NCBI GenBank assembly: GCA_965225955.1
Contig: CBDDBX010000008.1
Location: 35,610 to 99,609, forward strand
Reading direction: 5' to 3'
DNA from: CBDDBX01 sp965225955
GTDB taxonomy: Bacteria; Acidobacteriota; Aminicenantia; UBA2199
Length of the DNA: 64,000 bases
The notes beneath the pieces are model-generated. The model saw only the letters and a list, made by a program, of their open reading frames with translations, ran no database searches and was not told the origin of the DNA. Positions 43,319 through 53,048 of the stretch are shown one piece after another (positions within the stretch are counted from its first letter, which is position 1; each line of letters begins with the position of its first letter). The position numbers and the translations under genes are program-made.

Positions 43319-44227
43319 TCAATCCTCCAGGATTTGCATGATGAATTCTGTGGCTTTGGGATCTTTCATCTGCCCCATCCAGAAGAGTATGTTCTTTTTG
43401 AGTGCCAGATTATCTGTTAGTTTATAGAGACTCTTCATTGCTTCAGCTTTATTATCCAGTCTCATCTGGGAGATTGAGAATACTATTTTCTTCTGTAATT
43501 TGAGATTGTCACTGTTTTTAAAGAGCTCAACCATCTCTTTAAGGAGTCTCTGGCTTTTAAAGTTACTCTGGCTCAGCCAGAACACAGCCTCTTCTCTCAA
43601 TTTATTGTCTTTATCATTCTTTGCAACATAGAGAAGCAGGTCAAGAACTCTGGGATCTCTCTTCTGACTTACAATAAATATTGCTTTTTTACGGAGTGCT
43701 CTGTGTTTACTTGTTTTTATGATTTTCTCAAGAATAGGGAAGGCTTTCTTTGAGTTCATATTCATCATTGCACTGAGAGCTGCAACCTTAAGTTCTATAT
43801 TCTTTTTACTTCTTGCTCCCGCATCAACATAGTTCTTATATCTGGATAAACCCAGAGTCGCCAGATCCCCTGCAATATTTACTGTCAGCACTTTTGCGTC
43901 ATCCATCCATCTGTGTCCCGGATGGTTTGTTATGAGATCTTCAAGGGATTCAAGAGCCTCTTTTTTAAGATCAATCTGAGTGTCCCGGCTCTTATTTGTA
44001 CTCATCTTATTAAGACTGTAGCCTTTCCAGTAGAGAGCTTCACCAGCTTTATACTCGCTGCTGCTGTCTATGAGACGGTCAAAAAGTTTTACTGCTTTTT
44101 TCCACTCTTTACTGTGAACATGCTTTTTGGCCTTTTTAAATGTTATCTCCTGTTTCTCTTCAGATGCTCCTGTAAGCAGGGAGCCCATCATAATAAGTAT
44201 CAGTATGAAATTTAATGCTTTTCTCAT
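43319..44227 (-). CDS. Exported TPR/HEAT-repeat protein in ECF sigma operon
   Basis: 302 residues. Signal peptide ~1-21 (FILILIMMGSLLTGAS). Residues ~25-110 resemble TPR repeats (FKKAKKHVHSKEWKKAVKLF; GEALYWKGYSLNKM). Residues ~140-300 are HEAT-like repeats (ELKVAALSAMMNMNSKKAF; LREEAVFWLSQSNFKSQR; ALKKNILFWMGQMKDPKATE). It is presumably periplasmic. Third gene after an ECF sigma factor and its anti-sigma factor, seventeen bases downstream, so it may sense or relay an envelope signal or be a regulon member. Sigma/anti-sigma/HEAT-protein operons are known from other bacteria, but the function here is not established. Confidence 0.82.
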   Translation of the reverse strand: MRKALNFILILIMMGSLLTGASEEKQEITFKKAKKHVHSKEWKKAVKLFDRLIDSSSEYKAGEALYWKGYSLNKMSTNKSRDTQIDLKKEALESLEDLITNHPGHRWMDDAKVLTVNIAGDLATLGLSRYKNYVDAGARSKKNIELKVAALSAMMNMNSKKAFPILEKIIKTSKHRALRKKAIFIVSQKRDPRVLDLLLYVAKNDKDNKLREEAVFWLSQSNFKSQRLLKEMVELFKNSDNLKLQKKIVFSISQMRLDNKAEAMKSLYKLTDNLALKKNILFWMGQMKDPKATEFIMQILED

Positions 44228-44244
44228 AATATTTCTCCTTTGGA

Positions 44245-44958
44245 TCAGAGTGAAACACTCTTTTTTGTGAGAGTTTTCATCTTCATGATTATACCGCTCT
44301 CTTTAACTATATTCCCAGCCTCTTCGGGGCTACTGTTTGAAAGTTCCATTAAAATTATCTCCAGCTCTTCAAGGAGCTGCTTTTCAGTCATATTATTCTG
44401 TTTTGCAACAATCTGCTTTAAAATTCTGTTTTCCAGCAGAAGACTTCTTACATCCTTACGTTCAAGAGTTATATCACCTTTACTCTGATAGTTAGCACAC
44501 TCCAGAAGAAGAGGTGTCAGGCTGTCAAAATGCCTTGAGACTGCAGGGGTAACTTCTGCTTTCTGATTACTATCTGCCATAGCCAGTGGAAGAGGTGATG
44601 GGGGTTGATTCCTGTCAACCGACATGTACTGGCCGATATAGATTCCAAACATTACCAGAGCTGCAGCTGTCAGGGGATAGAAGGTTCTCTTAAGAGTTAT
44701 AACTTTTCCACTGCTCTTCTCTTCTTCTTTATCCAGTTTATCATCCAGTTTATCAGAGAACTCTTCCCAGTAGTCATCACTCATAAGGGGTTTCTCTCTC
44801 TGGTCTATAAACAGCTTCATATTCTCAAGTTCTTTAAGCTCTTTACGGCAGGAATCACACTCTTCTATGTGTTTCAGAACCTCTTCTATCTCTCTATCGT
44901 CACTGTCCGGGTAGAGGGCCAGTGGCAGAAGTTCTTTATACTCATTACAATTTTTCAT
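44245..44958 (-). CDS. Membrane anti-sigma factor (zinc-finger, zf-HC2 type)
   Basis: 237 residues. The N-terminal zinc-binding anti-sigma signature HxxxCxxC is His30, Cys34 and Cys37 (KHIEECDSC), with Cys4 as a possible fourth ligand. A membrane segment spans ~92-112 (YPLTAAALVMFGIYIGQYM). The C-terminal ~120 residues would be periplasmic and helical. Its ATG overlaps the sigma factor stop by one base (TAATG), and GGAGG precedes it. It would hold the ECF sigma factor at the membrane until a signal releases it. Confidence 0.88.
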   Translation of the reverse strand: MKNCNEYKELLPLALYPDSDDREIEEVLKHIEECDSCRKELKELENMKLFIDQREKPLMSDDYWEEFSDKLDDKLDKEEEKSSGKVITLKRTFYPLTAAALVMFGIYIGQYMSVDRNQPPSPLPLAMADSNQKAEVTPAVSRHFDSLTPLLLECANYQSKGDITLERKDVRSLLLENRILKQIVAKQNNMTEKQLLEELEIILMELSNSSPEEAGNIVKESGIIMKMKTLTKKSVSL

Positions 44959-45557
44959 TATCCCACCTCCTTATTAAATATGTCCTTGTAGATTACAAGC
45001 TCTTTCTGAAGTTTTCTCACAGCTCTTGAAAGAAGACTCTTTACAGAACCTTCAGAGATATTTATCGCCTCTCCGGTGTTTCTTGTGGACATTCCTTCAA
45101 AATGTCTCATTACAAACACCGATCTCTCTCTTGGGGAGAGTACATCCAGAGCCTTGTTAATATCTTCAATAGCCCTTGAGGTTTCAGCCTCTTTAACCGG
45201 CGACATACTATGAGAATCAGCCTCTTTTGATCTTGCAGCAGTGAGCTCATTAAGTTCGTCTCTGTCTCTCTCTTTCTTCTCAGAGAGTTTCCTCTTCTGA
45301 TCTATGAAAGTATTAAGAGTTATCCGGTAAAGCCACGAGGAGACCGAAGCATCTCCTTTAAACTTCTCAATATTCCTGTATGCTTTGAGAAAAACCTCCT
45401 GAGCAAGATCTTCTGCATCCTGCACAGAGCCTGTAAGATCGTAAGCGTGGTAGAAGACCTTTTTACGGTTATCTTCTACAACCTGCCTGAACTCTTTTCG
45501 ACTAAAGGTTTTCCTCAACTTCATCTCTTCATCATTTTCCAGTAATCTCAAGCTCAT
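44958..45557 (-). CDS. ECF-subfamily RNA polymerase sigma factor
   Basis: 199 residues. Region 2 spans ~25-95 (DAEDLAQEVFLKAYRNIEKF and SSWLYRITLNTFIDQKRK). A charged linker is present at ~95-130. Region 4 spans ~133-185 (LSPRERSVFVMRHFEGMSTR, then NISEGSVKSLLSRAVRKL). Typical RpoE-like ECF sigma. Starts at ATG 45557. First gene of the three-gene operon with anti-sigma factor and HEAT-repeat protein; such operons are usually self-activated. I did not identify a convincing own promoter. Confidence 0.93.
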   Translation of the reverse strand: MSLRLLENDEEMKLRKTFSRKEFRQVVEDNRKKVFYHAYDLTGSVQDAEDLAQEVFLKAYRNIEKFKGDASVSSWLYRITLNTFIDQKRKLSEKKERDRDELNELTAARSKEADSHSMSPVKEAETSRAIEDINKALDVLSPRERSVFVMRHFEGMSTRNTGEAINISEGSVKSLLSRAVRKLQKELVIYKDIFNKEVG

Positions 45558-45675
45558 GAAACTTTTGACGGTACATGAACAAAGGGGGTTTACAAAAGAA
45601 TTGTAATATAAATGAGAAGGTGAAACAAATTTGTGACTTTGTACGACGTTATGACGAAATGCCGGTTAATTTAGT

Positions 45676-45751
45676 TGTAGGGGCAAGGCATGCCTTGCCC
45701 ATGTGATTGTTATATAAAGGTAGCAGGGGCGTGCCATGGCAAGCCCCTACA
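45676..45751. repeat. REP-like palindrome element, copy 2
   Basis: TGTAGGGG and CCCCTACA form the outer pair of a ~76-base inverted repeat. Its left part contains the same 20-base palindrome as at 43222. The right part (GGGGCGTGCCATGGCAAGCCCC) is a similar, imperfect palindrome. It sits between the sigma operon promoter region and the end of the peptidase gene. Confidence 0.65.
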
Positions 45752-45758
45752 TTTTAAT

Positions 45759-47846
45759 TTATTTCCCCATGAGTTTTTTGTAGAGGTAAGCATACTCAAG
45801 AGCAGCCATATAAGCTCTCTGCTTATTATTTGCGGCTCCTGCGTGACCACCTTCTGTATTCTCATAGTAGTAGATTTTATGTCCCTGCTCTTTCATTCTT
45901 GCAACCATTTTACGTGCATGAGCAGGATGGACGCGGTCGTCCTTTGTTGAAGTTGTAAATAGAACTTCAGGATATTTTACGCCTTTTTTTACATTCTGAT
46001 ATGGTGAATATGTTTTGATGTAGTTCCACATATCAGGTTTATCAGGATCACCATACTCATCAGCCCAGCTTGCGCCAGCCAGAAGTTTAGTGTATCTCTT
46101 CATATCAAGAAGTGGAACCTGACATACTACAGCATTAAAAAGGTCAGGTCTCAGAACAAATGTAGCTCCTACAAGGAGACCACCATTACTGCCACCCTGA
46201 ATACCAAGCTTAGCAGGTTTGGTTATTTTTCTTCTGATAAGATCTTCTGCAACTGCAATAAAATCTTCATAACACTTCATCCTGTTTTTCTTCAGAGCAA
46301 CCTGGTGCCAGCGTGGACCATACTCTCCGCCACCACGGATATTTGCAAGAACAAATACTCCGCCTTTTTCCAGCCAGTTAATACCTTTACCAGCTGAATA
46401 GAATGGGCGCATTGAAACCATGAAACCACCGTAACCGTAGAGAAGAGTCGGGTTATGACCATCTTTCTTCATATCTTTTCTTCTGATTACAAAGTATGGA
46501 ATATTTGTACCATCTTTTGATTTCACAAGAAACTGGTCAACGATGAAAGGTTTTGCATTAAATTTTGCAGGAGCACTCTTAAGTGCAGAAACTTTTCCGC
46601 TTGTTCCATCAACCATGTAGAGTGTACCTGGGGTGAGGAAGCCATTGTAGTTTACAAAGTAGTCGTTATTATTATCTGAAGTATTGAATACTGAAACAGT
46701 TCCATTTAAACCAACTTTAACCTCTTTTCTTGCCCATTTGCCGCTCTTATCCATTCTGTACTGGTAGAGTCTGCTTACAACATCTTCCATCATATTAACA
46801 AGAAGGGTGTCTTTAGTAGTTGAAACGGATGCGATTGAGCTGTTTTTAGTAGGTTTTGCAATAAGTTTGTACTGAGCTTTCCCAGCTCTGATTTTTGCAA
46901 GTGACTCTATAAGAACTGATCCCGGAGGATATACTTCTGAGCCCTGTTTAAAAGGTTTTTTCAGTTTAATAATCAGCTGTTTTTTAAAATAGCCTGTTAT
47001 ATCTGCACTTTTTGGAAGGTTGATCTTAACATTACCTTTGCTGGAATCCTGAATGTAGAAATCACTGTCAAAGAATGTAACTGCATCTGCTACGTAATCT
47101 ACGTAATCTTTTCCACTGTACATTCTGCCTGCACCTGTAGAGATAGAAGTGGCTTTGGCTTCATAGATGGTTTTTGCATCTTTAAGAGCTGTTCCTCTTT
47201 TCCACAGTTTTGCTATTCGTGGATACCCTGATTTAGTTAGTGATCCAGGGCCAAAATTGGTACCAACATAGATAGAGTTTTTATCTTTCCATGAAACTCT
47301 GCTCTTTGCGTTTGGAAGTTCGAAGCCGCCTTTTACAAAAGATTTTGATTCAATATCAAACTCTTTTACAACAACAGCATCAGCACCACCAATTGAGAGC
47401 TGCATCAGACCTCTGTCATAAGCAGGATAACGAACAGACATGCCTTTCCAGACATAGTTCTTACCTGTTTTCTTAGCATATGCATCAAGATCAAAAACTA
47501 TCTCCCATTTCGGGTTCTTTTTCTTATACTCTTCCAGAGTAGTTCTGCGATAAATACCTCTTGGGTTCTTTGCATCTCTCCAGTAGTTATAGAAGAATTT
47601 ACCCATTTTACCTGCATAGGGAATTCTATCCCTTGAGTTGAGGAGCTTAAGGGTTGATTCATAGACTGATTTAAAACCTTCAACTTTTTCCAGTACAGCT
47701 GTACTTGAAGCATTCTGCTTCTTTACCCAGTCAAGAGCTTTTGGGCTCTGAACCTTTTCCAGCCATAAATATGGATCTTCCTGCGCTGCAAGACCTGCGG
47801 TAAAAATCAGCAGAAAGACTAAAACTGTCATTTTGACTTTATTCAC
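45759..47846 (-). CDS. Exported prolyl oligopeptidase (S9A)
   Basis: 695 residues. Begins at GTG 47846 with AAGGAGG four bases before; an internal ATG at 47831 is too far from it. Signal peptide ends near LAAQEDPYLWLE, and the mature start DPYLWLEKVQSPKAL is typical of S9A. A beta-propeller (~70-420) precedes the alpha/beta hydrolase domain. Nucleophile Ser553 lies in GGSNGGLLVG; the Asp is in TKDDRVHPAH and the histidine is His668 in EGGHAG. It cleaves short peptides after proline, in the periplasm or outside. Single gene; REP-like element after it. Confidence 0.93.
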   Translation of the reverse strand: MNKVKMTVLVFLLIFTAGLAAQEDPYLWLEKVQSPKALDWVKKQNASSTAVLEKVEGFKSVYESTLKLLNSRDRIPYAGKMGKFFYNYWRDAKNPRGIYRRTTLEEYKKKNPKWEIVFDLDAYAKKTGKNYVWKGMSVRYPAYDRGLMQLSIGGADAVVVKEFDIESKSFVKGGFELPNAKSRVSWKDKNSIYVGTNFGPGSLTKSGYPRIAKLWKRGTALKDAKTIYEAKATSISTGAGRMYSGKDYVDYVADAVTFFDSDFYIQDSSKGNVKINLPKSADITGYFKKQLIIKLKKPFKQGSEVYPPGSVLIESLAKIRAGKAQYKLIAKPTKNSSIASVSTTKDTLLVNMMEDVVSRLYQYRMDKSGKWARKEVKVGLNGTVSVFNTSDNNNDYFVNYNGFLTPGTLYMVDGTSGKVSALKSAPAKFNAKPFIVDQFLVKSKDGTNIPYFVIRRKDMKKDGHNPTLLYGYGGFMVSMRPFYSAGKGINWLEKGGVFVLANIRGGGEYGPRWHQVALKKNRMKCYEDFIAVAEDLIRRKITKPAKLGIQGGSNGGLLVGATFVLRPDLFNAVVCQVPLLDMKRYTKLLAGASWADEYGDPDKPDMWNYIKTYSPYQNVKKGVKYPEVLFTTSTKDDRVHPAHARKMVARMKEQGHKIYYYENTEGGHAGAANNKQRAYMAALEYAYLYKKLMGK

Positions 47847-48076
47847 TTTTCCTCCTTGAGATCAGAATACAATTCATATAAATATACCTGTATCCGTTAA
47901 ACAGTATACGTAACATCAATAATACCGGTTTTAATTTTTTTAAGAAAGTAGGGAAGTTCCTTCATTAAGGACTTTAAAACAGCTGTTTGTAAATAAATTT
48001 AATTGCCTGTAACTCCTTTATTAATTAGCAAAAAATAGTGTATTATGTTCTTTATAATATAAAGGCGGGAGGAAAT

Positions 48077-49039
48077 ATGATTCTTGTTACAGGTGGAGCC
48101 GGTTTTATTGGCAGTAACATTGTAAAGGGCCTCAATGATATGGGAATTGAGGATATTATTCTTTCAGATAATCTTTCAAATGGTTATAAGTGCAGAAATA
48201 TGAATGCTCTGAAATTCAGAGACTATATAGATAAAGAGGAGCTGTTTGATAAACTACAGAATGGTTCCATTGGTAAACCAGAGGCGATTATTCATCAGGG
48301 AGCCTGCTCAAGTACTACAGAGTGGAATGGCAAATATATGATGGATAATAATTACGAATACAGTAAAAGACTCCTTACTTATGCAAAAGCCAATGGCGCA
48401 GGGTTCATCTATGCATCATCAGCGTCAGTATATGGCAACGGGGATAACGGCTTTGCTGAAAAGAGAGAAAATGAGAACCCACTCAATGTATACGCCTTTT
48501 CAAAATATCTCTTTGATCAATGGGTAAGAAGAGAGATGGAAGATTCCGGCATTCAGATTGTGGGGTTAAGGTATTTTAATGTCTACGGTCCTCAGGAGAA
48601 TCATAAAGGAAAGATGGCTTCAACAGCATGGCATTTTTACCATCAGTTGAAAAAAGAGGGGAAAACAAGGCTTTTTGAAGGAAGTGATAAGTTTATAAGG
48701 GACTTTATCTACATTGATGATCTTGTTGAAGTGGTAAAGTTTTTCATAGAACACCCTGAGAAAAGCGGTATTTACAATTGCGGAACAGGTAAGGCAGAGA
48801 GCTTCCTTGAAATAGCTAAAACTCTTATCGAAATAGAGGGAAAAGGGGGAGTTGAATACATTCCTTTTCCTGATGAACTTAAAGGGAAGTATCAGGCTTT
48901 TACAGAAGCAGATACCAGTAAGTTAAGAGAAGCCGGGTTTGACAAACCCTTTCGTCCTGTAAAAGAAGGGGTAAGAGATTATTACAGATATCTTGCTGAA
49001 AATGAAGGTTACCTCTTTAACAGAGGAGGTGAAGTGTGA
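48077..49039 (+). CDS. hldD: ADP-glyceromanno-heptose 6-epimerase
   Basis: Makes ADP-L-glycero-D-manno-heptose for the LPS core. Start chosen at ATG 48077 (GGGAGG upstream, Rossmann start ILVTGGAGFIGSNIVKGL); an in-frame upstream start lacks support. 320 residues as in E. coli HldD (310). HldD-specific blocks: GACSSTTEWNGKYMMDNNYE and YFNVYGPQENHKGKMAS. Catalytic Tyr139 and Lys143 (YAFSK). Preceded by a TATAAT-containing AT-rich stretch that could be its promoter. Its stop overlaps the GTG of the next gene. Confidence 0.95.
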   Translation: MILVTGGAGFIGSNIVKGLNDMGIEDIILSDNLSNGYKCRNMNALKFRDYIDKEELFDKLQNGSIGKPEAIIHQGACSSTTEWNGKYMMDNNYEYSKRLLTYAKANGAGFIYASSASVYGNGDNGFAEKRENENPLNVYAFSKYLFDQWVRREMEDSGIQIVGLRYFNVYGPQENHKGKMASTAWHFYHQLKKEGKTRLFEGSDKFIRDFIYIDDLVEVVKFFIEHPEKSGIYNCGTGKAESFLEIAKTLIEIEGKGGVEYIPFPDELKGKYQAFTEADTSKLREAGFDKPFRPVKEGVRDYYRYLAENEGYLFNRGGEV

Positions 49040-50256
49040 AAAAAGTGCTACTAATCCTTCTTATTGCAGTATTTACGCTGATATCCTGTACTACAGATTC
49101 CGGTGATGATAAATCAGGAGCCACTCCTGAATATCTGATATCTTATGAGAAACTGACACCTGAACCGGTAAGTACAGACGCCCTTGGGCTTCTACTGAAA
49201 CTTGCAGGGGATGTGGCTCAGGGTTTTGATTCAAATCTTCTGAAGTACAGAGTAGATATCTATAAGGTTGTATATAAGACAAAATATAAAGGTAAAGAGA
49301 TAGAGGCTTCAGGTGCATGCCTGATTCCGGTGGCAGATAAAGCTCTTCCGCTGCTCAGTTATCAGCACGGAACTATCTTTGAGAATAAAGATGCTCCTTC
49401 TGAGTATAAGAGAATCAGTGAAGCTACAGCAGAAACCTGGCTGAATCTTGTTTTTGCTTCTTCAGGATACATCTGTTCGATGCCTGACTATATTGGATAC
49501 GGTGTCAGTAAAGATATAATGCATCCTTATCTGGTGGAAGAGTATACAGCGTCGGCTTCAATAGATATGATGAGAGCAGTAAAAGAGCTCTGTACTGAAC
49601 TGGATGTCGATAGGGAAGAGAAGTACTTCCTCACAGGGTATTCTGAAGGTGGGTATGCAACTCTGGCACTTATGAAGAAACTTGAGGCAGAACATGGAAG
49701 TGAGTTTCCTCTTACAGCTGTAGCAGCAGGTTCAGGTGCTTACGATATCGACTATACTGCAAGAGCTTTTATGGATATGGAAGTTATAGATCCTCCTCAC
49801 TTTACCTGTTATGTCTATCTTGGTCACAATGAAGCCAACAGCTGGAACAGGGATATGGGAACAATTTTTCAATCTCCCTATAAAGAGAAGATTGAAGAAG
49901 GTCTATTTAACGGCGAAAATAGTGGTAGTGAAATAAAGAGACAGCTTACTGTTAACAGGGATGAGCTATTTACTAAAGACTTCGTTTCAGCTTTTAATGG
50001 TTCAGGTGAAGCTGATGTTAAAAATTCACTCTTCAATAATTCTGTTCATACAGGATGGGTTCCTAAAACAAGATTAAAACTGTTTCACGGACTTGCAGAT
50101 AAAACTGTTCCTCCATATAACTCTCAGAGAGCTTACGATAATTTTGTAGCAGGTGGGGCAAAAGATATAGATCTTATAATGAAACCCGGTCTGGATCACT
50201 CAGGGGGTATCTTTATCTGGGTAATCGGAACAATAGAGTGGTTCGAATCATTGTAA
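49036..50256 (+). CDS. Lipoprotein alpha/beta hydrolase (secretory-lipase-like)
   Basis: 406 residues starting at GTG 49036, which overlaps the hldD stop (GTGA) and has AGGAGG upstream. Lipoprotein signal with lipobox LISC near residue 18. Alpha/beta-hydrolase signs: oxyanion-side block LPLLSYQHGTIFENK, nucleophile in TGYSEGGYATL, late Asp/His region LFHGLADKTVPP and GLDHSGG. This resembles secreted lipase/esterase proteins that act on surface or external esters. Location and pairing with hldD do not reveal the substrate. Its end overlaps the convergent aminopeptidase gene by nine bases. Confidence 0.85.
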   Translation: MKKVLLILLIAVFTLISCTTDSGDDKSGATPEYLISYEKLTPEPVSTDALGLLLKLAGDVAQGFDSNLLKYRVDIYKVVYKTKYKGKEIEASGACLIPVADKALPLLSYQHGTIFENKDAPSEYKRISEATAETWLNLVFASSGYICSMPDYIGYGVSKDIMHPYLVEEYTASASIDMMRAVKELCTELDVDREEKYFLTGYSEGGYATLALMKKLEAEHGSEFPLTAVAAGSGAYDIDYTARAFMDMEVIDPPHFTCYVYLGHNEANSWNRDMGTIFQSPYKEKIEEGLFNGENSGSEIKRQLTVNRDELFTKDFVSAFNGSGEADVKNSLFNNSVHTGWVPKTRLKLFHGLADKTVPPYNSQRAYDNFVAGGAKDIDLIMKPGLDHSGGIFIWVIGTIEWFESL

Positions 50257-52827
50257 TTCTGAAGCCCGGAAGAGGCTATCTGCAGCCTGAAGGATTTTAT
50301 TCTTCAGGTTTCCCGGGTAATCAGGTCTTTTTGCAAGAAAGTTTCTTACAATATCGGCAGCCTCTTTTGAGTTGTGATTTTTAAGAGTGTAGTTTGTCCA
50401 GTTAATAGGGAAGAATATGTCACCTGTTTTCTGGATCTCTTCAAGAAGTTCAAGGGAAGGCTCAATGAAATCCAGGGATTCAGCTCTTCTGAGAGGGTGA
50501 TGCAGATAGTGTAGTGCACTATTTACCCAGGGTTCTCTTTCCCTGTTTTTACTACTCTTCAGGGACTCAAAGAAGATCTCTCTGGTAGCACGATCAGAAG
50601 AGACAGCTCTGGATATAAATGCCATTTTATCCCTCTTCTCCTGATCCTTCAGCTTCTGCTGCTGTTTATATAATATCATACTGTGGTTTGGAACAGATCT
50701 TACAGAAAGCTCATATGCAAGAGTAGTCATATCTTCACGGGATACTTTGAATCTTTTGAGTTCAGTTTTACCACTCCATATATTCTCCATTCTTTTAACA
50801 GCATGGTAACTCTCTGCAACTCTCATCCATGTTCTGAAAAACTGCGTCTTTACACCAGGATTTTCAGCTGTAGTAAAGCGTTTCCATAAAATTTTATCAA
50901 TGGATTCTGAATATTTACGTCTGTTCTCTTCAGTTAAGAAGTTCCAGTAGAAGTTTATTGTATGTGAAAGCATGTGGCTCAGTATAATCTGATTCTTTTC
51001 TTTCCTGAGATTTACCAGGAGGCAGTTTGCCATTTTTGAAGATTCAATTTTACCATTCAGAAAATTTTCCCATAAATTCAGCCACGCTGTTCCCCGGAGA
51101 AGAGGCGGGTTAACTGTATGAAGGTTTTTAAGAAGCCAGTCTGCCGAGGAGGTGGAATATATAAAAGTACCATATCCTGATGAACTACCATTAAGAAGAA
51201 TAAAATCAGGGGATTTACCTTTAAGTGCTTTTGTAAGGTCCAGTTCGGGCTTATTAAAATCTATCTTAAGATTCTCTGTTTTTCCATTTCTGTATATTGA
51301 TAGCAGGAGTTTCTGTTTCCAGACTCTTTTTCTGTTAAAAGGATCTGTCTGGGAGATTGTAAAGGAGTCGATTTTACCACTATTAAGTTTCAGGTTATTT
51401 TTTATAAGAGGCATTCCGGGACTGTCAAGCCAGATCCGGCTCCACTCTTCCAGGTTTTCTCCCGAAATTTCTGAGAGTATTTTAATAAGGTCTTTGTAGG
51501 TTGAATTGCCATATGAGTACTGTTTCAGGTATTTCTGAAGCCCTTTCTGCATTGCTTCTTTTCCTATGAACTGTTCAAGATGATCCATAACTATAGGGGA
51601 TTTGTGATATATAATCTGTCCGTAGAGAGTACCGGCATTACTCATATTATCCAGTTTCTGTGCAATGGGGTTTGCCCCGGAGGTTCTGTCTATAGACCAG
51701 GCTTTGGGGTAGTGGGCATAGAGAAATTTTAGTTTGTGATCTATATCTTTAAACCATGGATTTACTATCTTGTCTGCCATAAAATTTGCAAAAACCTCTT
51801 TCATCCAGACATCGTCAAACCATTTCATAGTTACAAGATCCCCAAACCACATGTGAGCAGTTTCATGGGCAATGAGATTTGCCCGGGCAAGTTTCTGTGT
51901 TATTGTGGCACCATCTTCTAAGAAGAGTTTTGATGCTCTGTAGAGAGTTGCTCCTGTATGTTCCATGCCGCCGTATTGAAAAGATGGTATGGCTATGAGG
52001 TCATATTTGGCAAAAGGGTAAGGAATATCTGTGTAGTTCTCCATCCAGTTGAGGGAATCAAAAAGAGTTTTAAATATTGTATCTACATTGCTCTCTATTC
52101 TCTGTTTATCAGACTCCCTGTGATACAGAGACATCTCTCTGCCTTTAAACTCCCGGGTAATTTTCTGAAACTTTCCGGCTACAAAAGAGAAGAGGTATGT
52201 ACTCAAAGGTTTGGTTTCTGAGAAAGTACACTGCTTTCTGCTGTTTTTTACAGTTTTACTTTTCAAAACTCCATTGGCTACAGCTACCCACTCTTCAGGT
52301 ATTTCAAGACTCAGGGTATATAAAGCTTTTATGTCCGGCTGGTCAAAACAGGGAAATGCAGTAGATGCTCTGTCCGGTACAAAGAGGGTGTAGAGATACT
52401 CCTGATTTCTGTTAAGTGACAGATCTCCTGCTATAAAATCTATATTTATGGTATTTGTGCCTTTAGTCAGATAGCGGGAGGGTATAATTATGTGTCCGTT
52501 TGAGAAATGGTACTCTGTGTCACGGTTGTTTGTTTTTACACTTTTAACAGAGCTTTTCTTCTCTTTAAAATCGAGTATTAAGGGGGATTTATTATCGGAT
52601 ATTGAGACAGATATCTCTACAGTTGAATCTATAGGATCTGATTTACCGGAGGGAATGGAGAAGTGGAGTCTGTATTTAACATCTGAGAGCTGTGCAGCCC
52701 TTTTTATAGCAAGCTTTTGGGAAACTCCCTTTTCAATTTTTGTAAAGCCAGCTTTACTACAGGAGGTTAAAAGAGTTAATATTGAAATAGCATAGACCGC
52801 AATAGTTCTGTAACTTATAGATTTCAT
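50248..52827 (-). CDS. M1-family aminopeptidase lipoprotein
   Basis: 859 residues. Signal with lipobox LTSC near residue 23, so it is probably anchored in the envelope. The N-terminal beta domain (~60-240) precedes the catalytic domain. The exopeptidase motif is YGGMEHTGA (GAMEN class) and the zinc motif is His321-Glu322-x-x-His325 with Glu344 (IAHETAHMWFGD; MKEVFANF). An extended helical C-terminal domain follows. It is the aminopeptidase N type, removing N-terminal residues from peptides outside the cytoplasm. Single gene, convergent with the lipase-like gene. Confidence 0.94.
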   Translation of the reverse strand: MKSISYRTIAVYAISILTLLTSCSKAGFTKIEKGVSQKLAIKRAAQLSDVKYRLHFSIPSGKSDPIDSTVEISVSISDNKSPLILDFKEKKSSVKSVKTNNRDTEYHFSNGHIIIPSRYLTKGTNTINIDFIAGDLSLNRNQEYLYTLFVPDRASTAFPCFDQPDIKALYTLSLEIPEEWVAVANGVLKSKTVKNSRKQCTFSETKPLSTYLFSFVAGKFQKITREFKGREMSLYHRESDKQRIESNVDTIFKTLFDSLNWMENYTDIPYPFAKYDLIAIPSFQYGGMEHTGATLYRASKLFLEDGATITQKLARANLIAHETAHMWFGDLVTMKWFDDVWMKEVFANFMADKIVNPWFKDIDHKLKFLYAHYPKAWSIDRTSGANPIAQKLDNMSNAGTLYGQIIYHKSPIVMDHLEQFIGKEAMQKGLQKYLKQYSYGNSTYKDLIKILSEISGENLEEWSRIWLDSPGMPLIKNNLKLNSGKIDSFTISQTDPFNRKRVWKQKLLLSIYRNGKTENLKIDFNKPELDLTKALKGKSPDFILLNGSSSGYGTFIYSTSSADWLLKNLHTVNPPLLRGTAWLNLWENFLNGKIESSKMANCLLVNLRKEKNQIILSHMLSHTINFYWNFLTEENRRKYSESIDKILWKRFTTAENPGVKTQFFRTWMRVAESYHAVKRMENIWSGKTELKRFKVSREDMTTLAYELSVRSVPNHSMILYKQQQKLKDQEKRDKMAFISRAVSSDRATREIFFESLKSSKNREREPWVNSALHYLHHPLRRAESLDFIEPSLELLEEIQKTGDIFFPINWTNYTLKNHNSKEAADIVRNFLAKRPDYPGNLKNKILQAADSLFRASELQ

Positions 52828-53048
52828 TTGCTTATGGTAAGTAAAGATAAGAATTAAATCAAGGGAGGGGAAATAACATGGGTTTTCAGGAATGCCTTGT
52901 AAACGGTAAAATATTAACTCCCTACAGATTCTTACCGCTGTCTATAGAAATAAAGTCTGTATTTAAGTTGTACTATATAAGGGCTGAAGAATGCTATTAT
53001 ATATGGGCTCGGGATTTCGAACCCATTGTGTAATCTGTGATCTGGTTT

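Noticed and set aside
53004..53025. Sequence TGGGCTCGGGATTTCGAACC... whose complement resembles a tRNA T-arm (GGGTTCGAAATCCC)
   Set aside because: No acceptor, D or anticodon stem can be formed with the flanking bases; the upstream side lies in the rhodanese gene. It may be a tRNA-end remnant or chance.
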